This document shows positions 55,883-63,944 of a stretch of 64,000 nt of DNA, one piece after another. The stretch is from Actinomycetota bacterium (GTDB taxonomy: Bacteria > Actinomycetota > Aquicultoria > Aquicultorales > Aquicultoraceae). Under the pieces are notes generated by a model. It was not told the DNA's origin, did no database searches, and worked only from the letters and a program-made list of their open reading frames with translations. Each line of letters begins with the position of its first letter. The stretch's first letter is position 1. Location of the stretch: assembly GCA_018333515.1 (NCBI GenBank), contig JAGXSZ010000040.1, positions 40,390 to 104,389 on the forward strand, written 5' to 3'. A program made the position numbers and the translations under genes.

Positions 55883-55920
55883 CATAGATGTTAGATTTGA
55901 GCATAGATATTAGATTTAAA
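55883..55920 (+). repeat. Two tandem 19-bp repeats
   Basis: CATAGATGTTAGATTTGAG is followed by CATAGATATTAGATTTAAA with four differences. They lie in the gap between the large- and small-subunit genes, which is unusually long (about 140 bases) for this operon. Confidence 0.6.
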
Positions 55921-55967
55921 AGTTATGTGTTTTTAAAGAATTGTAATAGAAACGAGTGGATAATCGC

Positions 55968-56471
55968 ATGCAAATCAAAGGAAAAGTATTCAAATTCGGA
56001 GATAGCATCAGCACAGACCATATCGCGCCGGGCAGGCTCTTTCATTTGCGTACCAACCTGCCGGAACTCGCCAAGCACGTCCTCGAAGACGCCGACCCGG
56101 AGTTTGCGCAGAAGGTGCAGCCCGGTGATTTCGTCGTGGCGGGCAAGAACTTCGGGCTTGGCTCGAGCCGCGAGCACGCCCCGACTATCATCAAGATAGC
56201 CGGTGTCGGCGCGGTGCTCGCCCAGTCGTTCGCGCGCATCTTCTACCGCAACGCCATCAATGTCGGCCTGCCGGTGCTGATTTGCGACACGACCCAAATC
56301 GACCGGGGCGATGAACTCGAGGTAGACGTCGGCAAGGGCGAGATTCGCAATGTCACCAAAGGCATCACCATCCAAGCCAAACCGCTGCCCGACGTCATGA
56401 TTAAGATACTCAACGACGGCGGCCTTCTCGAGCACTTTCGCAAGCACGGCGGTTTCGCGCTAGACGCGTAA
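55968..56471 (+). CDS. Aconitase-superfamily small subunit (LeuD / homoaconitase type)
   Basis: A 167-residue swivelling domain with GDSISTDHIAPGR and GKNFGLGSSREHAP. The loop after PGR, which decides the substrate in this family, reads LFHLRTN. Homoaconitases have an arginine here (YLRT), which binds the extra carboxylate, while isopropylmalate isomerases have a hydrophobic loop (YLVY or YLVM). The arginine therefore suggests a tricarboxylic substrate (aconitate or homoaconitate). The start is ATG at 55968, or GTG at 55956. The ribosome-binding site is weak. Confidence 0.88.
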   Translation: MQIKGKVFKFGDSISTDHIAPGRLFHLRTNLPELAKHVLEDADPEFAQKVQPGDFVVAGKNFGLGSSREHAPTIIKIAGVGAVLAQSFARIFYRNAINVGLPVLICDTTQIDRGDELEVDVGKGEIRNVTKGITIQAKPLPDVMIKILNDGGLLEHFRKHGGFALDA

Positions 56472-56512
56472 GAATAGGATTAATCGGCAATCATAGAAGT
56501 AGGATTTGTTGC

Positions 56513-56537
56513 GTAGGGGCCGAGCTTGTCTCGGCCC
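56513..56537 (+). repeat. REP element 1
   Basis: The GTAG tetranucleotide is followed by the hairpin GGGCCGAG-CTTGT-CTCGGCCC. It lies 20 bases before the REP-associated transposase gene and is in the opposite orientation to the two copies downstream of that gene. Confidence 0.8.
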
Positions 56538-56557
56538 ATTATTGAAGGACTGCAATT

Positions 56558-57037
56558 ATGGAGGGGCGCCATTTTACTACAAGAAAACGCTTAAGGCTAC
56601 GCGAATTTGACTATTCACAACCTTATGCCTATTTTTTAACAATTTGCTGCAAAGACAAAAGAGCCATTTTTGTTGGCGAAGAGTTAAATAAAGCCGTGTG
56701 CTACACGATATCTGAGGAAATCGATCGTTTGAATTTCGATTTATTTACGTATTGTTTGATGCCAAATCATTTACATTTGCTGTTATCACCGGGTCTAAGT
56801 AATACCCCAGTGAGCAGATATGTTCAGGGCTTTAAGAGCAAATCAACCAGAATGGCTTGGATGCATGGTATTTCCGGTATCGTATGGCAACGTGGATGTT
56901 ACGATCACATTGTTAGGGGCAGTGAAAGCCTTTTAGAGATCGCCACGTATATTGTTAATAATCCGGTTCGAAAAGGATTAGCCGGATCGATCGATGATTA
57001 TCCATATAGCGGGATAAACGATAATTTAATATATTGA
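56558..57037 (+). CDS. REP-associated tyrosine transposase (RAYT, Y1/HUH family)
   Basis: A 159-residue Y1 transposase. The HUH motif is in YCLMPNHLHLLLSP and the catalytic tyrosine is probably in QRGCYDHIVRG, with LEIATYIVNNPVRKG at the C-terminus typical of RAYTs. RAYTs cut single-stranded DNA at REP hairpins marked by GTAG. Such hairpins flank this gene on both sides, one upstream and two inverted copies downstream. This makes a self-contained REPtron. It splits the homocitrate/aconitase-type gene cluster and is AT-richer than its neighbours, so it probably arrived later. The gene seems intact. Confidence 0.9.
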   Translation: MEGRHFTTRKRLRLREFDYSQPYAYFLTICCKDKRAIFVGEELNKAVCYTISEEIDRLNFDLFTYCLMPNHLHLLLSPGLSNTPVSRYVQGFKSKSTRMAWMHGISGIVWQRGCYDHIVRGSESLLEIATYIVNNPVRKGLAGSIDDYPYSGINDNLIY

Positions 57038-57058
57038 CGTTGATTATTGACGTTGATG

Positions 57059-57167
57059 AGCCTGTTGCATAAACTCAATCGTCATCCATATGTTGTCATT
57101 ACTGACTAACGCAAATACAACATATATTGTGGTTTTTACTGTCTTTTTTCACTTTGCGCAACAGGCT
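57059..57167. repeat. Inverted repeat of 10 bp enclosing about 90 bp
   Basis: AGCCTGTTGC (57059-57068) and GCAACAGGCT (57158-57167) flank an AT-rich stretch without a credible gene, right after the RAYT. A tandem ATTGACGTTGAT pair precedes it. It is possibly a small MITE or a remnant of one. The region 57168-57345 holds nothing else that I recognise. Confidence 0.45.
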
Positions 57168-57345
57168 TTGATGCGAATTAAAATACCAGGTCACTCTAGC
57201 TGGTCGTTTTCGGGAGAGGAAATGTGCGCTTTGAAGATGCGCAGAGTTCTGACCTCTATATTCGAAAACCAATCCGCATCAGACGTTATTGGTAAAAAAA
57301 TGTATTGGTAAATTGCGATTTAGTGGTTGAGGGTTAACGTTGTTT

Positions 57346-57406
57346 GGGCGGAGACAAGCTCCGCCCCTACGCAATAATATGAGGCGGAGACAAGCTCCGC
57401 CCCTAC
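57346..57406 (-). repeat. REP elements 2 and 3
   Basis: Two direct copies of GGCGGAG-ACAAG-CTCCGCC followed by CTAC (57346-57370 and 57383-57406). They read as GTAG plus hairpin on the minus strand, inverted relative to REP 1. They sit just before the dehydrogenase gene's ribosome-binding site and may serve as a transcription or processing boundary. Confidence 0.8.
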
Positions 57407-57437
57407 GCAACAAGGCGGACAAGGAGAGGTGGACCTT

Positions 57438-58502
57438 ATGATGCATACAATTACGATGATTCCGGGTGACGGTATCGGGCCGGAGATATCCGAGGCGATG
57501 CGCCGCGTGGTCGATTCGACCGGCGTCAAAATCGATTGGGAGATTCAAGAGGCCGGCGCTGATGTAATGGATAAATACGGCACGCCCTTGCCCGACCAGG
57601 TTATCGAGTCGGTTAAGAGAAACAAGGTCGCGATAAAGGGACCGATAACCACACCGGTCGGCACGGGTTTTCGCAGCGTTAACGTCGCGCTCAGGAAAGC
57701 GCTCGACCTCTACGCGAACCTGCGCCCGGCCTATAGCTTAAAAGGCGTCAAAAGCCGGTATGAGGATATCGATTTGGTCATCGTGCGCGAGAACACCGAA
57801 GACCTCTACGCCGGCATCGAGTTTGAACAAGGAAGCGATGAGGCGATAGAGCTTATCGATTTTATCAAGGAGCGCGGCGGCAAGTTCCGTTTCGAAGACG
57901 CCGGCATCAGCATCAAGCCGATTTCGGTAAGCGGCAGCGAGCGCATCGTTCGCTTCGCTTACGAATATGCCCGGAGGGAAGGGCGTAAAAAAGTCACCGC
58001 GGTCCACAAGGCCAATATCATGAAATATTCCGACGGCCTCTTCTTGCGCGTGGCGAACGAGGTCGGCGAGGACTATCCCGATATCGAGACCGAGGATAGA
58101 ATCGTGGACAATATGTGCATGCAGCTCGTCCAAAAGCCTGAACTCTATGATGTGATTGCATGCCCCAACCTCTACGGCGACATCCTAAGCGATTTGTGCG
58201 CCGGACTGGTGGGCGGCCTCGGTATGGCGCCGGGCGCCAACATCGGCGAAGAATACGCCGTTTTTGAGCCGGTCCACGGCAGCGCGCCCAAATACGCCGG
58301 GCTGAACAAGGTCAACCCGACGGCGCTGATTTTGACGAGTGTCTTGATGCTCAAGCATCTCGGCGAGCGTGAAGCCGCGGACAAAGTCTTTAACGCGACG
58401 CGCGACGTTATCGCCGAAGGCAAGAACGTAACTTATGACTTAGGTGGAACCGCCGGAACGTCGGGGATAGCCGACGCGATTATCGACAAGATTCAATCGT
58501 AA
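57438..58502 (+). CDS. Isocitrate/homoisocitrate dehydrogenase-family enzyme (IDH-like)
   Basis: A 354-residue beta-decarboxylating dehydrogenase. The N-terminus is [11 protein letters not shown]. The substrate helix reads [23 protein letters not shown]: the serine and asparagine of S-x-N are those by which isocitrate dehydrogenase binds the gamma-carboxylate, and isopropylmalate dehydrogenases lack them. [17 protein letters not shown], the catalytic Lys and Tyr, and [12 protein letters not shown] metal aspartates follow. The cofactor segment is [15 protein letters not shown]. Its Lys-Tyr matches E. coli NADP-IDH, so the cofactor is open. Together with the genes at 53368-56471 it suggests citrate to 2-oxoglutarate or homocitrate to 2-oxoadipate. 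Confidence 0.85.
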   Translation: MMHTITMIPGDGIGPEISEAMRRVVDSTGVKIDWEIQEAGADVMDKYGTPLPDQVIESVKRNKVAIKGPITTPVGTGFRSVNVALRKALDLYANLRPAYSLKGVKSRYEDIDLVIVRENTEDLYAGIEFEQGSDEAIELIDFIKERGGKFRFEDAGISIKPISVSGSERIVRFAYEYARREGRKKVTAVHKANIMKYSDGLFLRVANEVGEDYPDIETEDRIVDNMCMQLVQKPELYDVIACPNLYGDILSDLCAGLVGGLGMAPGANIGEEYAVFEPVHGSAPKYAGLNKVNPTALILTSVLMLKHLGEREAADKVFNATRDVIAEGKNVTYDLGGTAGTSGIADAIIDKIQS

Positions 58503-58612
58503 GAGAAGCGGTCAGCCGCGAGCGTTCGGCCTGCGATTAAAGTGTCGGGCTTTAAGTGGCGGCATTAGCAGAAGACGGATTGCTGATAGTATGCATGGGG
58601 GGGCAACATCCT

Positions 58613-58843
58613 ATGATTTTAAAACGAGGCCTTTTAATCCTAGGCCTCGTTTTCGTGATTTTAAGCCTGGGCTGGTTGTGGGGGCCTGCGGTGGTAGAAT
58701 CGCTCGTTGTCGAGAGAGCGGCCACCGGCATCTACGTACTTCTAAAGAGCGCCGGCTTGAAGACGGAAGCGCCCGACGCCACATGCGACGCGTCTGAAAA
58801 GACAACAGCCGGCACACGCCCAAGAATACCTTCGATAGGATAG
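58613..58843 (+). CDS. Small single-pass membrane protein whose start overlaps a terminator
   Basis: A 76-residue frame with one membrane helix (GLLILGLVFVILSLGWLWGP), an amphipathic middle and a hydrophilic, cysteine-containing tail. The ATG at 58613 has a G-run upstream. Codons 3-13 are encoded by a strong terminator hairpin, so either the terminator is read through to make this protein or the frame is fortuitous. The function is unknown. Confidence 0.4.
   Translation: MILKRGLLILGLVFVILSLGWLWGPAVVESLVVERAATGIYVLLKSAGLKTEAPDATCDASEKTTAGTRPRIPSIG
58621..58653 (+). terminator. Terminator of the dehydrogenase gene
   Basis: AAAACGAGGCC pairs with GGCCTCGTTTT around an 11-base loop. It lies about 120 bases after the dehydrogenase stop and inside the first codons of a small membrane-protein frame. 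Confidence 0.8.
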
Positions 58844-59045
58844 GGCGCACGGAAATCGATGCCACAGAAAAGCTCGTCGCCGAGTATTTGGATAGCTTGT
58901 AGGGTGTGTGAGTGCTCGGTGACAGGCGGCAAAATTGGTCTGTTTGGGTTAGCGGCAACCGGCGAGTTATTTTTCGGTCTGACGGCACAGATGCAACAGA
59001 TGTAGATTACCGTGATTATCATTAAATTTATGAGGAGTGTTTAGA

Positions 59046-59135
59046 ATGAGAAAACCAACTCACCCCGGAGAGGTTTTACGAGAAGATGTTATAAAGCCTC
59101 TGGGTCTAACCGTAACGGAAGCTTACGCTCGATAA
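59046..59135 (+). pseudogene. HigA-type antitoxin, N-terminal fragment
   Basis: MRKPTHPGEVLREDVIKPLG followed by LTVTEA is the conserved start of HigA/VapI antitoxins (HTH XRE family). After 29 codons the frame ends where the DNA-binding helix-turn-helix should begin. A GGAG ribosome-binding site is still present. Immediately behind lies a short unrelated C-terminal tail (MKHVAAELNIDILE), so a deletion has fused two genes. No higB is adjacent. Confidence 0.8.
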
Positions 59136-59190
59136 CCGTATGAAGCATGTGGCTGCCGAATTAAATATCGACATATTGGAGTAATTAGAC

Positions 59191-59409
59191 ATGAAAGTAT
59201 TTACTTATTCAGAGGCACGTCAGAATCTTTCAAAGTTGTTACGGATTGCTCAAAGAGAAGAAATCGAAATTCGAAGAAAGGATGGCTCGGTATTTTCTCT
59301 AAAGGCAAAAGATCAAAAAACCAAGTCCCCATTTGATGTTGCAGGGGTTAAAACCAAAGCAACGACCCAAGACATCCTGGACGCAGTCAGGGAATCAAGA
59401 ATGGGCTAA
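59191..59409 (+). CDS. Phd/YefM-like antitoxin without toxin, followed by an attC-like site
   Basis: A 72-residue protein. The first 35 residues (MKVFTYSEARQNLSKLLRIA) are the Phd/YefM DNA-binding and dimerisation start, and the C-terminus (FDVAGVKTKATTQDILDAV) is the part that would bind a toxin. No toxin gene is adjacent. Its stop codon lies inside the left end of an attC-like recombination site, the arrangement of an integron gene cassette. Antitoxins are frequent cassette cargo. The gene itself looks intact. Confidence 0.75.
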   Translation: MKVFTYSEARQNLSKLLRIAQREEIEIRRKDGSVFSLKAKDQKTKSPFDVAGVKTKATTQDILDAVRESRMG

Positions 59410-59463
59410 CAAACCCATCCAGCCGACGCCAAAAAGCGGCGCGGCTGATGGGTTGCGTTGGCA
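59404..59463 (+). mobile_element. Integron attC-like recombination site
   Basis: The left box GGCTAAC (59404-59410) pairs with the right box GTTGGCA (59457-59463). Between them AACCCATC-C-AGCCG pairs with CGGCTGATGGGTT, with one extrahelical base, and an inner CGCC...GGCG closes the loop. The 60-bp length, R boxes, bulge, the CAGCCGACG / CGGCTGA core and the position at a cassette stop codon all fit attC. No integrase gene or second site is in the window, so this would be a lone (CALIN-type) relic. The alternative is an ordinary terminator hairpin. Confidence 0.6.
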
Positions 59464-59501
59464 CGCCCCTTCCATAACAAAATATTTTTTGGAAAAATAA
59501 T

Positions 59502-59654
59502 ATGTCTCTTTTTGAAATTGCCAATCAAAAATTATCAGTCTTAACGCAGTCCAATTTTGCACTCGAAATGAAGTTGCAAGCCCTTATCGAGAGCAATTTG
59601 CAAACTGTGTTCAATTGTCGCCTTGTAACATCCGAGTTTCCAACGGTATATTGA
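59502..59654 (+). pseudogene. N-terminal fragment of a DUF5655-like (PD-(D/E)XK-type) protein
   Basis: Fifty codons beginning MSLFEIANQKLSVLTQSNFA and ending NLQTVFNCRLVTSEF match the N-terminal region of a family of uncharacterised nuclease-fold proteins often called transporter or DUF5655. The catalytic region is absent. The stop lies within the -35 box of the downstream promoter. It follows the attC-like site by about 40 bases, as a next cassette would. Confidence 0.55.
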
Positions 59655-59679
59655 CACCCACCTTTGCGTTCTGTATAAT
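59651..59679 (+). promoter_or_regulatory. Consensus sigma-70 promoter of the ilv T-box operon
   Basis: TTGACA (59651-59656) and TATAAT (59674-59679) are both perfect hexamers with a 17-base spacer. Initiation is expected near 59686, about 320 bases before ilvD, giving a long leader that contains the T-box. Confidence 0.9.
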
Positions 59680-59724
59680 CCATCTAATATTCTCCAAGTA
59701 AATCTACTAAGAGAAAACCTACAA

Positions 59725-59977
59725 GGACAGAGGCTATGACGGGGAGTAGTAGACTTTCTTACTATAAGAGCGAGCCGGGGGTGGTGGGAAGCCGGTATAG
59801 GATGTAAGTCGAACGTCGCCCTTGAGCCGGTCATGTGAACAGCGAGCGTCGCCGAGTAGCTTGACCCGTCTGCCCACGTTACGGGTGCAGAGAGCGGTAA
59901 GGTTGAAAATAACCTTGCTGAAGTTGGGTGGTACCGCGAGATATTCCTCTCGTCCCATAAGGGATGGGGGGTTTTTT
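59725..59977 (+). promoter_or_regulatory. T-box riboswitch (class I, terminator type), probably tRNA-Val
   Basis: The T-box sequence TTGGGTGGTACCGCG is at 59924-59938. It is followed by a terminator in which CCTCTCGTCCC (59946-59956) pairs with GGGATGGGGGG (59961-59971) before six T. Stem I features are seen upstream: GGGGAGTAGTA near its start and GGTGGTGGGAAGCC at its tip. On the 3' side of the specifier loop, GAAC is followed by GTC (59815-59817) and GCCCTTGAG. The triplet GTC codes for valine. Uncharged tRNA would pair with it and with the T-box, forming the antiterminator and turning on ilvD-ilvB-ilvN. Confidence 0.93.
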
Positions 59978-60004
59978 AGTTCAGAATATCATCCGGAGGG
60001 TTCT

Positions 60005-61669
60005 ATGGCACTTAGAAGCGATGAGGTTAAAAAAGGAGTTATTCGGGCGCCGCACAGGTCGCTCTTGAAGGCGACCGGGTTGACCGACGAAGAGATGAGC
60101 CGGCCGTTTATTGGTGTTGCTAACTCCGCCAATGATATTGTGCCGGGCCATATTCACCTGGACAAGATAGCCGAGGCGGTAAAGGCGGGGATTCGCCTCG
60201 CCGGCGGCACCCCGTTCGAGTTCTCGACGATAGGCGTCTGTGACGGCATCGCTATGAACCATGCCGGGATGAAGTATTCGCTGCCGAGCCGGGAGATAAT
60301 CGCCGACTCGGTCGAGTTGGTCGTCGAAGCGCACCGTTTCGACGCGCTGGTGCTCATCCCTAGTTGCGACAAGGTAACGCCGGGGATGCTTATGGCAACC
60401 GCCCGGTTGAATATTCCGTCGGTGGTCGTGAGCGGCGGGCCGATGCTCGCCGGAAAGTATCGCGGCAAAGACATCGACCTTATCAGCGTCTTCGAGGCGG
60501 TCGGCGCCGTCGGCTCGGGCAAGATGACCGAAGAGGAGCTTGCCGAGTACGAGAGCTGCGCTTGCCCGACCTGCGGCTCATGCTCGGGTATGTTTACCGC
60601 TAACACGATGAACTGCCTCACCGAGGCGATAGGCCTGGGGCTCCCGGGCAACGGGACAATCCCCGCGACCTATTCGGAGCGGATTCGCCTGGCTAAGCAC
60701 GCGGGCATGGCGGTCATGGGGTTGCTGGAGAGCGATATCAAGCCGGATCGGATATTGACCAAGGAGGCGTTTAGGAACGCGCTCGCGGTCGACATGGCGC
60801 TCGGCGGTTCGACCAACACGGTACTTCATATGGCGGCCATCGCTCATGAAGCGGATATAGAGTTCGACCTGGAGATGGTCGATGAGATAAGCCAACAGAC
60901 GCCTAACCTTTGCAAGATAAGCCCGGCGGGCACTCAGCATATCGAGGACCTCTACCGGGCGGGCGGAATCATGGCGGTAATGGCCGAGCTTAACAAGGGC
61001 GGTCATTTGGATACGACGGTTATGACGGTTACCGGGAAGCCATTGGCGGACAACCTGTCCGGCGTGGAGGTTCTCGACAACACGGTTATCAGGCCGCTTA
61101 GCGACCCGTATTCAGAGACGGGCGGGCTCGCGATTCTCTTCGGAAACCTGGCTCCCGATGGAGCGGTGGTCAAGCAGGCCGCGGTCGCTGAAAGGATGCT
61201 GGTGCATTCCGGTCCGGCGCGCGTTTTTGACGGTGAACCGGAGGCGACAGATGCGATATTGAGCAACCGGATAAACCCGGGGGACGTCATCGTCATCCGC
61301 TACGAGGGGCCGAAAGGCGGCCCCGGCATGCGCGAGATGCTCACGCCGACGTCGGCTTTGGCGGGCATGGGCCTGGACGACAAGGTCGCGCTCATCACCG
61401 ATGGTCGTTTTTCCGGCGGTACGCGCGGTGCCGCTATCGGCCACGTTTCACCGGAAGCCCAGGAGGGCGGCCCGATAGCGGCCCTCAAAGAGGGCGACAC
61501 GATAGAAATAGATATTCCGGGCAGAGCGCTCGATGTCAAACTTACTGATGACGAATTACAAGCTCGCATGGGCAGTTGGAACGCCCCCGAATTCAAAGTG
61601 AAGAAGGGATATCTCGCGCTTTACGCGCGGATGGTATCGTCCGCCGCTAAAGGGGCGATTTTGGAATAG
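60005..61669 (+). CDS. ilvD: Dihydroxy-acid dehydratase
   Basis: A 554-residue enzyme making 2-oxo acids for valine and isoleucine. It has the iron-sulfur cysteines in [12 protein letters not shown] and [20 protein letters not shown], and [17 protein letters not shown] near the end. The ATG at 60005 follows GGAGG and gives the normal N-terminus [11 protein letters not shown]. The frame is open further upstream to 59822, but that part is T-box RNA. It is the first structural gene of the operon. Confidence 0.97.
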   Translation: MALRSDEVKKGVIRAPHRSLLKATGLTDEEMSRPFIGVANSANDIVPGHIHLDKIAEAVKAGIRLAGGTPFEFSTIGVCDGIAMNHAGMKYSLPSREIIADSVELVVEAHRFDALVLIPSCDKVTPGMLMATARLNIPSVVVSGGPMLAGKYRGKDIDLISVFEAVGAVGSGKMTEEELAEYESCACPTCGSCSGMFTANTMNCLTEAIGLGLPGNGTIPATYSERIRLAKHAGMAVMGLLESDIKPDRILTKEAFRNALAVDMALGGSTNTVLHMAAIAHEADIEFDLEMVDEISQQTPNLCKISPAGTQHIEDLYRAGGIMAVMAELNKGGHLDTTVMTVTGKPLADNLSGVEVLDNTVIRPLSDPYSETGGLAILFGNLAPDGAVVKQAAVAERMLVHSGPARVFDGEPEATDAILSNRINPGDVIVIRYEGPKGGPGMREMLTPTSALAGMGLDDKVALITDGRFSGGTRGAAIGHVSPEAQEGGPIAALKEGDTIEIDIPGRALDVKLTDDELQARMGSWNAPEFKVKKGYLALYARMVSSAAKGAILE

Positions 61670-61717
61670 TCGTCAGCCTAACGCTGACAGCTGATAGAAA
61701 AATTGGAGGTGATGTGA

Positions 61718-63451
61718 ATGCGTATAACAGGAGCGGAAGCATTAATCAAAAGTCTGGAGATGGAAGGCGTAGATGTCATTTTCGGCTATCCCGGCGGGGT
61801 GGTGTTGCCCATCTACGACGCGCTGTATTATGCGAAGAATATTCGGCATATACTCGTGCGGCACGAGCAGGTCGCGGGCCATGCGGCCGACGCTTACGCG
61901 CGCGTTACCGGAAAACCGGGTGTTTGTCTTGTGACTTCGGGGCCGGGGGCGACAAATGTCGTCACGGCAATCGCCAACGCGTTTATGGACTCTGTTCCGA
62001 TAGTAGTAATTACGGGACAGGTCGCGACGCATGTGCTCGGAACCGACGCATTTCAGGAAGCGGATATAACCGGCATTACATTGCCGATTACTAAACACAA
62101 TTATCTGATAAAGGATGCCAACCAGCTGCCGCTCATCGTCCGGCAGGCGTTTCAGCTCGCCGTCTCCGGCAGGCCGGGTCCGGTCCTTATCGATATACCG
62201 GTTGATATCGCGAAAACGGAGATAGATTTTAACTACCCGAGCGATTTTACGATACCGGGGTACAAGCCGACCTACAAAGGGCATGCCAGGCAGATAAGGG
62301 AAGCTGCTAAGATGATGAACAAGGCCGAGAAGCCCATCATCTATGCCGGCGGCGGAATCATCAAGTCTCAGGCTTGGGATGAGCTTAAGGAATTGGCGGA
62401 ACTGATACAAGTGCCGGTAACGACGACGCTTATGGGTAAAGGAGCCTTTCCCGATGAGCACCCGCTCTCTCTGCGGATGCTCGGGATGCACGGGACCCGG
62501 TACGCGAATTACGCGATAATGGATAGCGACTTGATTCTGGCGGTCGGTGTCCGCTTCGACGACCGCGTTACCGGCAAGGTTTCGACCTTCGCGCCGCACG
62601 CGAAGATTATCCACATAGATATCGACCCCGCCGAGATAGGCAAGAACGTGGCGGTCGACGTCCCCATAGTCGGCGACTTGAAGGTCGTCCTCGGCGACCT
62701 CGTGGCGGCGGTCAAGAAGATAGGTGAGCCGCACGCGGACAAGACGAGGTGGCACGAGATGATAGCGGGCTGGAAGAAGAAGTACCCGCTCCACTATCAC
62801 CAGAACGGCGAGATACGCCCCGAGTATGTCGTGGAGAAGATAAGCGAGCTGTCTAAAAAGATGGATACGATAGTCGCAACCGGGGTCGGTCAAAACCAGA
62901 TGTGGGCGGCGCAGTTCTACAGTGCGAACAAGCCGCGCAGTTTTGTTTCGTCCGGCGGCCTGGGAACGATGGGATTCGGTCTGCCCGCAGCCATAGGCGC
63001 GCAGGTGGGGCGCCCCGACGCGCTCGTCTTCGACATCGACGGCGACGGCGGCTTCCAGATGGTCTCGCAGGACCTGGCGACGGTCGCGGTCAACAAGCTG
63101 CCGATAATCATCGCGATACTCAACAACGGCTACTTAGGGATGGTTCGCCAGTGGCAGGAACTCTTCTATGATAGAAGATATTCCCACGTCGACCTGAACG
63201 TCGGCACGCCCGACTTTGTCAAGCTGGCCGACGCTTACGGCATAAAGGGAGTTCGGGTAACCGAGACGGCCGAGGTCGAGAAGGTCTTAAAGCAGGCAAT
63301 CGAAGACCGCGAGCCGATTCTTATAGATTTTGTGATCGCGCGCGAAGAGAACGTCTTCCCGATGGTCGCGCCGGGAGCGTCAATCGATGAGATGCTCGGC
63401 GGTATCCCGGGCGCGTCGTTAAGTCAGATGATGGATGAGGGGGAGGAGTAG
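61718..63451 (+). CDS. ilvB: Acetolactate synthase large subunit
   Basis: A 577-residue thiamine-diphosphate enzyme with the catalytic glutamate in LVRHEQVAGHAADAYAR, the FAD-binding middle domain and the cofactor motif DIDGDGGFQM...LNNGYLGMVRQW. It makes acetolactate and acetohydroxybutyrate, the first common step of branched-chain synthesis. GGAGGTG lies upstream of the ATG. A short hairpin (GTCAGC/GCTGAC) lies between ilvD and ilvB. Confidence 0.97.
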   Translation: MRITGAEALIKSLEMEGVDVIFGYPGGVVLPIYDALYYAKNIRHILVRHEQVAGHAADAYARVTGKPGVCLVTSGPGATNVVTAIANAFMDSVPIVVITGQVATHVLGTDAFQEADITGITLPITKHNYLIKDANQLPLIVRQAFQLAVSGRPGPVLIDIPVDIAKTEIDFNYPSDFTIPGYKPTYKGHARQIREAAKMMNKAEKPIIYAGGGIIKSQAWDELKELAELIQVPVTTTLMGKGAFPDEHPLSLRMLGMHGTRYANYAIMDSDLILAVGVRFDDRVTGKVSTFAPHAKIIHIDIDPAEIGKNVAVDVPIVGDLKVVLGDLVAAVKKIGEPHADKTRWHEMIAGWKKKYPLHYHQNGEIRPEYVVEKISELSKKMDTIVATGVGQNQMWAAQFYSANKPRSFVSSGGLGTMGFGLPAAIGAQVGRPDALVFDIDGDGGFQMVSQDLATVAVNKLPIIIAILNNGYLGMVRQWQELFYDRRYSHVDLNVGTPDFVKLADAYGIKGVRVTETAEVEKVLKQAIEDREPILIDFVIAREENVFPMVAPGASIDEMLGGIPGASLSQMMDEGEE

Positions 63452-63455
63452 GAGA

Positions 63456-63944
63456 ATGAAGCATATACTATCGGTTCTCGTCGAGAACAAACCGGGAGTT
63501 TTAGCGAGAGTCTCCGGCCTCTTCAGCCGGCGCGGTTTCAATATCGACAGCTTAGCGGTGGGTACGACCGAGGACGCGGATATCTCGCGCATGACCATCG
63601 TCGTCGACGCCGACGACGTCAAGCTCGAGCAGATAACCAAGCAGTTGTACAAGCTGATAAACGTCTTGAAGATAAGCGATTTGGACCCGGCGGATTCGGT
63701 CGAGCGTGAACTCGTACTTATAAAAGTGAACGCGCCGCCGAATATGCGCCCGGAGATAGTCGAGACGGCCAATATCTTCAGGGCAAATATCATCGATGTC
63801 AGCAAGTCTACGTTGACCATCGAGATAACCGGCACGTCCAACAAGATACAGGCGCTCGAAGACCTCCTGAGGCCTTACGGTATCAAAGAGCTGGTCAGGA
63901 CCGGCAAAGTTGCGCTGGCGAGGGGCAAGCTCGCGGAGGTGTAG
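63456..63944 (+). CDS. ilvN: Acetolactate synthase small (regulatory) subunit
   Basis: A 162-residue subunit with an N-terminal ACT domain (HILSVLVENKPGVLARVSGLF, RRGFNIDSLAVG) that binds valine for feedback control, and the C-terminal activation domain (LIKVNAPPNMRPEIVETANI). The ATG at 63456 has GGAGGAG upstream and lies four bases after the ilvB stop. The frame to 63435 is not needed. The last 56 bases of the window hold no gene start that I can recognise. Confidence 0.96.
   Translation: MKHILSVLVENKPGVLARVSGLFSRRGFNIDSLAVGTTEDADISRMTIVVDADDVKLEQITKQLYKLINVLKISDLDPADSVERELVLIKVNAPPNMRPEIVETANIFRANIIDVSKSTLTIEITGTSNKIQALEDLLRPYGIKELVRTGKVALARGKLAEV

Noticed and set aside
57090..57311. A 73-codon frame after the RAYT gene.
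   Set aside because: There is no ribosome-binding site and no family resemblance. It spans an inverted repeat and looks like non-coding mobile-element flank.
58860..59006. A 48-codon frame (MPQKSSSPS...) between the dehydrogenase and the HigA fragment.
   Set aside because: There is no ribosome-binding site, no homology that I recognise and an odd composition.
59822..60004. N-terminal extension of the ilvD reading frame.
   Set aside because: The region is T-box leader RNA including the terminator. ATG at 60005 has a good ribosome-binding site and gives the family N-terminus.
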